Origin: Piezodorus guildinii
Lineage: Eukaryota > Arthropoda > Insecta > Hemiptera > Pentatomidae
Assembly: GCA_023052935.1 (NCBI GenBank)
Contig: CM041293.1
Location: 168,661,341-168,725,340, forward strand
Direction: 5' to 3'
Length of the DNA: 64,000 nucleotides
This document shows, piece by piece, positions 23,340 through 35,128 of this stretch; position 1 is the stretch's first letter; each line of letters opens with the position of its first letter. Made by a program: the position numbers and the translations under genes. The notes below the pieces were generated by a model that was not told the origin of the DNA, did not search any database, and saw only the letters and a list, made by a program, of their open reading frames with translations.

Positions 23340-24394
23340 TCTATATATATAAAAATCTCGTGTCACGATGTATGTTCGCGATAAACTCTGAAATAACTGA
23401 ACCGACTTTGATCAAACTTTGAAAGTATCTGTTATTTGGTCCAACTTGAAAAATAGGATAGTTTTATCTGTTATTATTACTATTCTACTATTTTTCTTAA
23501 ACGTAAAACAAAATTGGTTTAACTGTGGCAACTCTGGTTCCCAGTAACCTTCCCATATATTTATATATGTAATTATTAATTCAAATATAAGTGTGTGTTG
23601 ATAGTTTCAATGTGTTCTTATTTATAAAATATACATATTACTATACGTTTCCAGAAAAATTATAAGTACTCATTTGAATGACAATTAAATTTCTAACCAT
23701 CTGGAAGCAAAATCATCTTAATTATATTAATTAGCAAAGATACTATTCCAATTTATTTCTACAAGTTCTGCTTTTTCAATGTGCCTCAATATTAGAAACA
23801 AGATATTTATAGTTGTATTAGATTAATTATAGTAATAGGTTAAGTTGTTTTAAAATCACTTTCCTCATCAACCATCTTTCTAACTTCAGTCTAATAAGTC
23901 GCCATATTATTTTGTTAAATATACAATAGTGTTCCAGTAGAAGTAGGCATATCCAAAATTACTCAGTGTATTTTAACTGTAATGTAATCTTAGTATATAG
24001 TCATGTTTGCAATATAAATGTAATTGATATACAATACATTGATCCAACAAATGGGAATATTTTCTTTCACTTGAAAACAACTTTGATAAATGTAATTGTT
24101 AAAAATATAATATTTATATTTCTAGAAAATGTATACGTCTTATAATAATGGATTCATTAATGACCGTTTTGACTATATGGTAAGGAAGTTGGTTGAGGGT
24201 GCAGCCACCAAGAAAAAACACCAGTGAGAAAAAAATAAAATTAGTGTGTTTTATTAGTATTTTCTTTGTTACCACATCCCCAAACAACTGCTCCATCATA
24301 TGCATTTTATAGTTACTACTCATAAAAGCATTAATGCAAATTTAAATTAAGTCAAAATAAAATATTCGCGAGCAAAGCCGCAGGTTACAGCTAG
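23340..24394 (+). mobile_element. Non-autonomous Helitron
   Basis: The element begins with TC at 23340-23341 in TCTATATATATAAAAATC followed by CACGATGTATGTTCGCGAT, and ends with GCAAAGCCGCAGG then TTACAGCTAG at 24394. The flanking bases are A (23339) and T (24395), as expected for insertion between A and T. These terminal words match insect Helitron ends. There is no Rep/helicase ORF, so it depends on another element for movement. A MITE M1 end lies inside it near 24183-24203, implying a nested insertion. The 3' end is 285 bases upstream of the first visible DGCR2-like exon. Confidence 0.75.
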
Positions 24395-24679
24395 TAGTTT
24401 TATATAAATGAAATTTTTTTTTTTGTCCTACTCATTTATCAGAAGATTCCTCAATATTCACTTCCAGATATAAAACAGGAACAAAATCTTAATTTAAATG
24501 ATATCTATTTTAAATAATTTAGAAATAACTGAGGAAATCAAAATATTAGGATCATACTTGCTTAATAATAGATTATTATCACATTTAGCCATGAGTGTTA
24601 TGATTTTGCCTTCATCATTAATTTCTCTTATGTGTTTGTCTTGCATCCTTAATGAATAATTTGTTGATTATTATTTTAG

Positions 24680-27600
24680 GTGATGGAAGTTCAATCGAAA
24701 CTAAGTTGTGTTGATCTTAACAATCACAGAATTGAACCAGGTGTTCATTTTGTGCCCCGGTCCTGATGCTTGTACACTTTGTGTTTGTGACAGTGGAAGC
24801 CCAAAATGGTGCAAAGCTGTTCTTTGCTCACCACCTCAGGTAATATATTTGTTCTTATAATACAATTATAATTTTTAATTATAAAACATTTTAGAATTTT
24901 ATTAAAAGTCTATTCAATATAAAGTAAAATAATTTATGTTAGTTTACTGTCTGCTCACAAAATTCTTTTCAAAATTTCAAATTTCTTTGCATATTAAATA
25001 CATATTTAAATGTTATTATCATATTAAATCAAAGCAAAATAAGAGTGAATATAACAACATAAACTATTTTATTTAGTATTGGTATGGTTGTAGCCTGTTT
25101 ATTGGCTCGTAGATTATGTTTGAATAATTATGTTGTATCTATCACATTTATGTACAGTGAAATATTGTTTACATTAATTGAAATTTTGTCTAGTTAATGA
25201 TTGATATTTTATTGAGTTATATTTTCATTACTATCAATGAACACATGTATTCTCTTGCTGATCCGTTCCCTAAGTGAGTGAAAATTAATGAAAAAAAATG
25301 TAGTATTAAGACAACTACTGAATATTGCTCAAAAATATTATTTTTATTTCTAATAATTAAAAATTAAGCTTCTGAGGTTTTTAAACACGAAAAAAAATAT
25401 TTTTTTAAAGAAAAATATATTTAATGATAGTGGTACGTATTTGTATAAATTATTGTGTTGTTAAAGTAGATATTGTTGTGACAACTATAAATCATCAAAA
25501 TAAGAGAAAACTGTATTTTTCATATTCATGATGAGGAATGGTGAATATGAATATGAATACAGCCAAAGTGTAGTTTGTTCAAAAAAGCACATTTCTTTCT
25601 TTCAGAAATTTTTCTTCACTTCATTTTATATTAGATACTTTACAGTAGTCACAACAATATCATATTACGTACATTTGTAATATAATATGAATTTTGTTCT
25701 AGAACTGTAAATCTTTCCGTGTTGGAAATTCATGCTGTGATTTTATATGTTTGGATGATACTCTTGGTAAACCTGAGCCAGAACATGATTTTAGTGCTGA
25801 GCTTGGTTTGCGCCTCATAGCTACAGCAATCACAGCTATCCTTTCCCTTTCACTTCTTTTCTTTCTTCTTCATAGGTTAAGACAGCGGAAAATAAGAGGT
25901 ACTGGTATTATTCCTTGCTGTTTATTCTAATAAAGTTTTATTGTTATTTTAACTAATTTCTTTATTTTTTATTAAAGGTCGGCAGGATAGGGAATTAACA
26001 GAGGAAGAACGTAGCCTCGGTAGTATTGGCTACATCGCAGGCAGCTTAGGATACTTGCCAGAACATCATTTTGAAGGGACTGGAGCTGGCTATCCTCTTT
26101 GGAAGCCAACGTTTTATCGAGGCGAAGCACCACCTCCTTACGAAGAAGCACTTGCTGCTGCTAGAGCAGAAGCCGCTCTTGCAAGAGTTCCAGGTTTGTC
26201 ATAGTCCTTTGTTTTATTAATTTATCTAAATATTGAATAGACTAGACATATTGTTAGGGGTGTCCCTCAGAGAAGAGGAGTGAAGGAATGAAATTGACCT
26301 AGAAAGATACAGATAAAAGGGAGTTGCCTTCTTCATCAAACTACATTGCTTTCTTTATCATTTACCCATTGTCTATCCTTGCATCATATAGTATGTAATG
26401 CTCGGAAAATATCCTTGCATAGTGTTGCATGCTCTTAAGGCTGGTACATAATTTTATTTTTATATTTTTCTAAATCGTTCTGGTGGTTTTGGAGGGTATT
26501 TCGGGCAATGGATATGTCTTCATGCTGGGACACAACTGATGTGTCATCAGCGAACATGGCCATGGAGGTATAAGTAGATTAGATGACATCTTGAACATAA
26601 AAATTGAAGAGGATGGGAGAAAGTACAGAACCTTATGGAGTACCGGCTTGGATGGGTTGAATGAAAAGAGGATATCATTCAAGTATTTAGCAGTACCGAT
26701 TTTCTTGAGTTTATAAAAGACCATTGTGCCAGACTTTGTCGAATGCTTGTTGAAAATCCAGAAATGTACCTAGGCTGTGTTTTTCATTTGAAAACCATTA
26801 ACAATAAATTCTGAAAGTCTAGATGGTTGATGAGAAATGAAGTAACCAAGCTGAAAGCCGAATTGAAACTCCGGAATTATATTGTTAGTCTGTAAGAACA
26901 ATGATAAGCGGATTTTTCTACTCATTCAAATAATTTTCCTTAAATGGGTAATAAACTTATGGGCCTATAGCTGTTGATTTGATTTGCTTTGTGGCCTGGC
27001 TTGTATATAACTATTATTTCTTTGAATTATAGCCAGGTATATGAAATTTGTTATGAGAAGAAAGATGAGATTCTGTTATAATGGCTATATCAATAGAGTG
27101 TGATTCAAGAACTAATTTAAATTCACTCTTTTGTGAAAAAATGCCATAAGCATTCTTTTTTTTTTCTTTTTTTTAAATCATTTATTGAAATTTACAACTG
27201 TATTAGTTAATACATGAAGTAAATTAGCTTACAGAAATACATGAAAAAGACATGAAGAGTAAATGCCCATTGGCACTACTCACTGGGTAATCTAGACTAG
27301 AAGGTCTCGAGGCCATCTCCTTTTCATACACCTTGGAGCATTGTCAGGAATGGAAGAGGAAGCAAGGATTGAAACTAGTGGGTTAGAATGGGAGGGAGTT
27401 TTTCATGGAAGGATTGATACCTGATCCAGGCCAAATCAGCAACATATGGGATATTAAGGTCTTTATGTATGAGTTTATTCGTGACAAAGTAAGGAGCGTT
27501 GAGGATTTTTCGAAGGATTTTGGATTGTAAGGATTGAATACAGGAAGAATTTGATGGCTTAGTAGAGCCCCAGAGCTCAACTCCATAATTCCAGATAGGC

Positions 27601-30493
27601 CTTATGATGGTGATATAGATGAGCCTTTTGTAGATAAGTGGAAGTTTAGAGCGTCAAGTAAGTGTTGAAGTAAGCGAAAGCGACGGGCAGTTTCTTATCG
27701 TTTCAGTCTTGTGTGCGGATTTCATGTTAAACATTTGTCAAGTAAGAGTCCTAGATAGCGAATCTGTTCAACCAGGACAAGCGGAATATTGTTAAAGGAC
27801 ACTGTAGGGCAGGATGTCATAGGCTTACGACGAAGGGTTAAGGTAATTTGGTGGGATTTATTAGAATTGATTTTGATTCTCCAATTCTGACACCATACCT
27901 CAAGGTCTCTGATGTGGGATTGAAGAGTTTGAAGGCAATAGTTGGATCGTTATTGACTGATAACACACAAGTGTCATCAGCATAGGTAGAAAGGAAGGTT
28001 TTAGGATGGGTTGGGATATCAGCTGTATAGACTGTGTAAAGGATGGGTCCTAGGATACTACGTTGAGGGACAACAGCAGACTGAGTAAGAAGGGATGAAT
28101 AGGAATTATTGTGGTTTATTTTGAAGGATCTTTTAGAAAGGTAGGACTGGATGATGAGGTAGTATGTAGGAGGGAGGAATTACAGAGGTAAGCAGTCCTG
28201 GGTGCCAACTCGGTCAAACCATAAGCATTCAAATTTAAAAGTTTTAATTTCCTTAATTCACATGCTATAAGAAATAATTAAAGTCTGTGATTTTAAAGAA
28301 ATATTATGAAATACTAATGTAAACATAAATACAATGACAAGCTGTGAAGATATTATTAACTGGTGATAGTCTATTTATTGTTTACATTGAGGTCTATTGT
28401 TTACTGGTGAATTTAACTGTGACATTATTTGCGATAAATAAGGTTTTATAGAGTCTACTATAATTTTTTGTAATATTTGTTAAAATGTTTTCACAAAAAA
28501 AAACAAGAAAAAAAACACATCTACTTTAAAACTTCATGTTTTGGAAATAAACCTCACTTAGCACTGTACATGAACTGTTAAAAATCAGTTTCATCAATTT
28601 TCATTACAGACATGTTACAAATTGAAAAAAACACTCATTTTTAATAATTTTGTTTCCTTATCTTTTAGTTTTCTTTTTCTTTTGTTTTAATGTTTGTTTG
28701 TTTTTTTCTCTTCTTTTAATTTGTTTTTTGTTTACCATTTCCTCACATCAACCTGTTTACATCATCAATCCAGTGGTGTTGATTGAATCGACAGTCTGGA
28801 TCCTGTATATTCTAATAAAACATTGGCTTGAGGAATATTGAATCGTGGGATGCCTTGAATCATAGAGGACTCAGATAGCTCGACAGTGTCAAGAATGGCA
28901 TCCAAATGTATGAGAGATTAAAAGATCATTCAAGATTCTTGTTAATTGCTGAATATTGATGCCTGAGTCTGTATAGAGCTGTAGTTCTAAAGTAAGTAAA
29001 TTTTTTTTTTCTGATGCTCTGTGCTTAAGAGATAAAAGAGGGAGAGGATTAACCCGCTTACTATTCTAATCCACCTTACTATTACTTGATAGGATCTTTT
29101 TGAGTCTTTAAAAAAAGGGCATTATAATATATAATACTCTCTCAAAATAATTGTGAGACATTTTAATTTTTATTGGTCATCAAAGGTTAGGTTATAAAAA
29201 TGAAAAAATAAAAAGTCTGAGTTTTTTGGTGTATATGTTTTGTTTTTTTAGTCCTTCCCATCATTTGTTGTAGAAAAAAATGATCCATCAGAAACTTCAT
29301 CTGGTTTGTATGATAACCTTTCATGTTGTATCAAAAATACACATCACTCATTTCTCCTCTTGCTTATTTTATCTCCTCCATACTTCCTCAATGCACTATT
29401 TTATGTTCACCAATAATTATTTTTTTTTTTTTTTTTAGTGTTATCTTAACCAAATCATTTAAAAAAGTTAGTTTCAATCATAGGCCCATTCTCTATTTAA
29501 TCTGATGTAGCTCAATTAAAAAATAAAATCTCCATTCTTTCTTTATTCTTCTTCTCTTTATATTGTTACCTTACATTTATTGTAGATCACATATTTTTAC
29601 TTTCACTGAAATATATAGTAGGAGAAAGTATTGTGATCGTGAAAATTATCGAATTCAAGTTTTCAACTGAAATACGCGTTTTAGTGTCTCTTGAGTCCTA
29701 ATAACCAAGTCCTAGAAAAAAGTCTGTGTGTTTCGTGTGTTTGATGGCTCTAAAATTTTGATTAAACTCGCTATATCGATGTAAAATTTAATGGGCTAAT
29801 TTAATATCATTCAAGTTTTATTCTGATTAAAATAGTCTGACAGAGCTTAAATGCTGATAGTTTAAATTTTCTTCCTCTGAAGTACCTTTCATTTTGTATA
29901 TTTAACATAAAAACAGTAGTATAGATGTATAAAATACCGTTGGAAAGCTAAAGATTTTAGAAAAAAATATCTTATACACAAAATTGTAAATGTTAAAAGA
30001 GGGCGATGAAAAGCCGATTAAACAAACTGATTGTTGTAGATAATAATATAATTGATTATTTAATAAAACACATGTTTTCATTGAAACTTAATTTAATTAT
30101 TTCTTTAAAAATTTATTTTCATCTCTAAATATATTTAAAAATTCTAAAATTGATTTTAACAACAGAGGTAAGTGAAAGTCGCGTGTTGTGTGCACCAGAT
30201 TTTTTCCTATTTTAAGAATAAGAAAGAATTTTAAAAATTTTACTATCAATCCAAACATTCCTTCACTTTTTACTGTAATATATATTTTTTTTTCATATGA
30301 CCAATGTCCACATGAATTATATTCAATTGCAGTGTTATCATACTAATTCATTCAGACATATTAAATAGTAGGTGGTTGATTTTATTTTTTAATTGCGCAT
30401 ATTTTATTTTAGCCACCATCTCTCTACCATCTGTTGATGCTATGGTCAAAAAATGATTATCGGATGAAATGAATGATGGTTTAAATCACAGAA

Positions 30494-30527
<34 letters not shown>

Positions 30528-32616
30528 CTTGATATCAAATGATTTTCTAAACATAATCTTACAACTGTTTGTTTATTTTGTAGGTCCTAGTATTGCATCT
30601 CAGATGCAATCCCAGCATAGAACGATTCCTGTGAACTTGGCAACAAGTGGTTTACTCTTAGGTAGTACTTCTCCATTACCAGCGGATTCTGTAATTCCTC
30701 CACCTGAACCTCCTCAGTCAAGTATGTAATATTTATTCTTAATTAACCTCAATAATGTAATAGAATTCAGGTTTTGATCATTTTTGTTGCTATCAAATTT
30801 GTCTGATGATCATTATGGTAATAATTATTAATTTAATAATAATACTAACTTCTCACCATTGGTAGAGAACAGATGACTTTTGTCATAATTTTTTTTGGTA
30901 AAGCACTAAGTTTCTATAAATGCTTCTCCAGTTCTCCAACTGCTGTGACATATTTGAGATAATAAACTTGCTCTCCATTAATATTATGAATTCTTATTAA
31001 TCTCAAACGGAATGAAAGAAGTTACAGAATTAACAAATGGATGAATCCACTTTCAAACCTTGTAAACTTGTGACAGATATGTGTGAAAACTAAATATAAT
31101 TGAATTAGTGAAAAAGTAAAAATATAAAAAATAAAATTTCTTTGGTGGACGACCGACAGTTTGTGAATCTGGGATAGTAATGCCTAAACAATATTTGGGT
31201 TTTCATATATGGCCAATCACCCACCGGTCTAGTATTACTTAAGTATATTACCCTGTTCATACTTCTTTTTTTCCTTCCAAATTGTATTAATAATTAATTG
31301 CTTTTTGTTTTTTAAGTTCTTTAAACTTTAATTCTTGCCATTTATTAGATGGAGGGGAAGTTGTGGCTGAAGTTATTGTTGGCTCAGGAACCACATCACT
31401 TGAAGAAAAAGAAGATATATCAAACATCAGTACGTCTAGCATTGGAGTCGTTAATTCGCAGATCAATACAGCTGCTGTAGTTGAAACCAAAAGAGAAGGA
31501 CCTGCAGCTGATGAAAGTGATGATTATCGTAGTGAATGTGAAAACTGCAACATGAGACAAACTCCTGGATATGAAGAAGATTTAGTAACCATGACTCTTC
31601 ATCGTAGGACTGGTGAACAGTGTGATCAACATTTTTACTGTAGAGCATCTCTTACACTTCCTACACATCCCAGGAAACAGTTAAGGTATTATGATACGAA
31701 CTAAACCTATTTATTTTATAATTTTTTATTATTTATATTTATTTAACACTTTTCTTTAACTTATTTCATTTTTGGGCTTAACAAGGCTAAATCACTGATT
31801 ACTCAACCGATCAGCTCTTTCTGTGATATTTCCCCTTTCTTTCATCGAGGTTTCTATAGTACAATTTTCTGACTGTCCTCTCACACATTCTGTTTACAAG
31901 GCCCAATCTTCTAATTCCCTCTATTCTTAGAAATATATCAGTGAATAGTAACAATTATTTTATTTCTTTTTCTTTATCAGATTGTATCCATACTTTTTTT
32001 CAGCACGATAGGTCATTAGAAATGTTTTCATGTTCTTTGAAACTTTCTGGTTTTATGATATTGCCTTTATTTAATATTTGATGTCATTTTATAAATATCT
32101 CAACATTGGTGTCCAATATGAATTATGTTCAATCTTTATTTGCTATTTTAAAAAAAGAAGGAAGATGAATAAAGAAAAAAATGTATAAACTAATTTAAAT
32201 TTGAAGACTGAGATGAGATGAATGGTGTATCAAAATCATGTTATGATTGATAATTGCTATGAAATATCAAGATTTCACTGTTATTTCTTCTTTCTGATTT
32301 TAAGTCATTATCTTCCAGGTGACATCAGTTTACTTATCATAGGCCTTATTTTTTCCACATTCCAGTAATCACCTTTACACCAGGTCCTATATACCAGTCC
32401 TGTGCCTGTCTCATGTAATCTTTTCCTTTTAGACTTTAGTCTGCCTGCCTTCCTGCTTTTTTGTCCCTTAAAAAATTTAAATACCAATAAAAGCAATTTT
32501 TTTTTAGATGTGGCAGTGGTATTCAAGAGGGTGTTACCATGCCCTGTGCTAGAGAAAATTGGTTTAGTAGCATGCCCGAATCTTCAACTTCTGAAGAAGA
32601 CGAAGAAGAAGAATAA
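24680..32616 (+). CDS. DGCR2: DGCR2/IDD-like integral membrane protein, 3' exons
   Basis: Six exons with matching phases: 24680-24839, 25703-25898, 25978-26193, 30584-30721, 31349-31685 and 32508-32616 (stop TAA 32614-32616). They encode a Cys-rich VWFC-type domain split over the first two exons (CTLCVCDSGSPKWCKAVLC, then CKSFRVGNSCCDFICLDD), a membrane segment at about 25802-25873 followed by RLRQRK, and a cytoplasmic tail with a PPPYEE motif (RGEAPPPYEEA), a Pro-rich piece, CENCNMRQTPGYEEDLVTM and an acidic end SSTSEEDEEEE. This order (VWFC, membrane, PPxY tail) matches DGCR2/IDD, whose N-terminal LDL-receptor class A and C-type lectin domains must lie upstream but were not found. Exon 24680-24839 has one extra C in the run 24755-24758; as written the frame stops at a TGA just after it, while the next frame continues the domain perfectly. 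The large intron 26194-30583 holds retrotransposon debris. AATAAA is at 32994. Confidence 0.75.
26230..27130 (-). mobile_element. Jockey-like reverse transcriptase remnant in DGCR2 intron
   Basis: Minus-strand frames from ~27000 to 26470 show QTNNIIPEFQFGFQLGYFI (the fingers motif), then KLKKIGTAKYL, a PIQAGTPQGSVLSPILFNFY block in shifted frames, and MAMFADDTSVV, the palm domain with its catalytic FADD. Frame shifts separate the blocks. It appears independent of the copy at 27160-28210. Confidence 0.75.
27160..28210 (-). mobile_element. Jockey-clade non-LTR retrotransposon 3' half
   Basis: On the minus strand, broken frames give QRSILGPILYTVYTADIPTH, STYADDTCVLS (the catalytic YADD), NPTKLPP, then a YLG-like region and, near 27580, a thumb-region IWNYGVELWGS-like block with SKILRKILNAP-like and LIHKDLNIPYVADL-like ends. 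This fits the Jockey clade of insects. It is dead because of stops and frame shifts. It sits antisense in the DGCR2-like intron. Confidence 0.75.
29594..30206 (+). repeat. R900 repeat, internally deleted copy
   Basis: It begins with TTTTTACTTTCACTGAAATA and ends with AGAGGTAAGTGAAAGTCGCG and CACCAGATTTTTT. About 280 bases are missing relative to the copy at 17632-18522. It lies in the intron between DGCR2-like exons ending 26193 and starting 30584. Confidence 0.65.
30491..30524. repeat. Poly-T tract
   Basis: A run of about 30 T, 60 bases upstream of the acceptor at 30583. Its length is probably unreliable in the assembly. Confidence 0.8.
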
Positions 32617-33084
32617 CAGATAAGGTATCTAGCTCAAGTCCGATTGCGGCAGGAAACTGGTGTGTGATATTGGAACATACCATTCCAAGCTAGAAAATGC
32701 CCAAAAGTTAAAACCTACTATATGATAAGTTACCTTTAAGCTAATATTAATTTTATATTCATAAACGTATTGATGTTTTATTATTGTACTAAGTGATTAC
32801 AAATGCATTTTAACTTCATCAAAATACTTAAAGACCAGGAAGATTGTAGAATTCTTATTTTATTGATTTAAGTATCATTTTGAGTAAAAATGATTTCCAC
32901 AGTTCCTTTTATCGTACTCTTAGTAGTAATATATTGACTTTTAAGTAATGATATTAAACATTTTAACCTTTTTACCACACTGTCAATTAGTTTAATAAAG
33001 TCTATCTATATTTTTTTCTGCTATTTTTAATTTTTGTTATAATACTGTTGTAAAATGGTGAAAACAAACATGAATTTTTCTTAT
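32617..33084. other. 3' UTR of the DGCR2-like gene
   Basis: AT-rich sequence following the stop codon, with an AATAAA polyadenylation signal at 32994-32999. Nothing else is recognised. Confidence 0.5.
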
Positions 33085-33355
33085 AGGTAGAAATAATCAG
33101 GAGTCGGTCTAAAAATATTTAAATTTTGTCGATGTTTCGGCTGAAACTTGTGAGCTATAATCAGGGCTGCAAACATCAGAGCAACAAAAGAGAAACATAT
33201 AAGTAATTCATATAATTTCATTGTCATATTGTACTGATATGTATCTCTTTTGTTGTCCTGATGTTTTCAGCCCTGATGATGGCTCACAAGTTTGAGCCGA
33301 AACTTTAGTAAAATATTTTTAGACTAACCCCTGATTGTTTTTACCTATCAAAAGT
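33085..33355. mobile_element. Foldback (MITE-like) element
   Basis: Two arms of roughly 110 bases are imperfect inverted copies: left TAGGTAGAAATAATCAGGAG through GCAACAAAAGAGAAACATA, right TATGTATCTCTTTTGTTGTC through TGATTGTTTTTACCTA. The arms include CGGCTGAAACTTGTGAGCT and its partner GGCTCACAAGTTTGAGCCG. The ~55-base loop is AT-rich, and there is no ORF. The family is not recognised. Confidence 0.7.
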
Positions 33356-34881
33356 TCAATAGTCGACTATACATCTTCAATATAATTAATTTTTCTTTTA
33401 GTATTATAATAGATATATATACTAAAAGTGAATTTTAATACTCTGTGTGGTGTGCTACTGTTTAAAAATATTAAGATTATTTGGTTTTTAAATGTTTTAG
33501 TACTAAATATTACAGACAAAGGATTTGTGAATAATCAGTACTTGGGATAATAGTAATACTTTTTTCAATATATATATATATAGTTACCAAATCTGTTAAG
33601 AATAATTTCTTTGATATTGAGAGGTGATAGGTGTTCAGTTATGTTGGTTTACAGAACATATTAATTGATCTCAAAGTAAAATAGTTTTAATTCATTATTT
33701 TTGCTAAGGTTCTGAAAATCATTAATTCATGTGATTGTTTTTATAAAATGTTTATGCAGATTTACCAATATAACTTTTTATTTTAATTGTACTATTTTTT
33801 TTATTCCTGTAAATAGATATAATGAAGTATTCAGTGTTTATCAAATAGTTTGCTGGCTTCCTCTACTGCAGGAATCTGATTTGTACTCAGTGAGCAACAG
33901 TGCAGGCTCCTGTACCATGTTTTTCTGATTTTGTAATCAAACAATCCAGTTTAGTTCTATTAAACATCAAAGATTTTTGAGAACTTAGCTTTTAAGAGAA
34001 AAAATTATGACATCGTAAGGAAATTATAAGAAATATTTGTTAATTAATATTAGTATTTCTTTGAGTAGTTGTTTGATTTTTATTTCATTCATAATATTAC
34101 TTTTATATATTAGTTTGAAATATATTACATTGATATTGCTCTATGGTCATCCTATATTTTAGCCCATTTTCAATAAATAGTATATGATATTTGTTTAATT
34201 TTATTATTGCTAATATCTTAATGATTATCTTCCTTCTTAAAAAAATAATATGTAAGACTTAAACATACAAAAATATATGGAAATCTGTGATATTGGCATC
34301 TCAAAAAAACAATTGATATCGGAGTTATATTATAAAGTTATTGTTTATTGAACCATTGTGGAAGGTCAGTATAACTTATTTCATTGTAATGTTTGATCTC
34401 ATGGGGTTTCAACTTACTCAGAAATTATTGTACCTGCTGCTAATAACATCTGAGGAATCTGTCCTAAAACATGGGTATCTGCCATTTTTTGTGAATAGAA
34501 GTTTTTAGCAAGACCAGGTTGTTTACCACTGATTTCATAGGTTGTTGAAAGAATATTTAGGCAATATGTTATATTAAAGTATAATCTTAGTGTTAAGTTT
34601 ATGATAAGTGGCTGTTGATTGAATTTAAAACTTTGTAACTATCATTTAAACATTAACATTCTAGATATTTTCATTTTGTCAGTGCCCTATTTTATGACCG
34701 AATCCCTCTTCTGATGATTTTTCATGACTTCAAAATTTTCTCACTTATTTATTTATTTTTTTTTTTATACATATCTTATTGTAGGATATTATTTATAAAC
34801 TTATTTTACTTTTTATTTCAAATCAAAAGTATACTCCATATTTCCTGCAGCCATTAAACATACAAGTATTACTATTTATAT
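33356..34881. other. AT-rich intergenic DNA
   Basis: A short TA run lies at 33571-33584. I see no gene or recognisable element. Confidence 0.5.
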
Positions 34882-35128
34882 AATGAGGAAGATGGTTAGG
34901 GGTGCAGTCTTAAAAACAAACAAACACATTATTAAGGAACACTTACTGTATTTGTTTAAAACATGCTGACATTTCATCAGGGTGAATTAGAGAATGTATC
35001 TCGAAAAGTGAGAACATTTTCTGATTCACACCGTTAAAGGCCCACAATACAGGCCAAAATGTCAGCCCACAAATACAATAAGTGTGTTGTTTTTTGATCA
35101 CTGCACTCCCCAACCATCTTCCTCATTA
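34882..35128. mobile_element. Foldback element, MITE family M1
   Basis: The terminal inverted repeats are 28 bases with one mismatch: AATGAGGAAGATGGTTAGGG at left and CCCCAACCATCTTCCTCATT at right, each continuing inward through a GTGCAGT/ACTGCAC block. Pairing continues imperfectly through CACTTACTGTATTTGT and its inverse. Both ends have TA or TTA, so a TA target duplication is possible. It shares the GGTTnGGGGTGCAGT core with the element at 10363-10471. Confidence 0.75.

Noticed and set aside
28650..28841. Hydrophobic small ORF
   Set aside because: T-rich DNA gives Phe/Leu-rich frames by chance; no start context, homology or neighbours support it.
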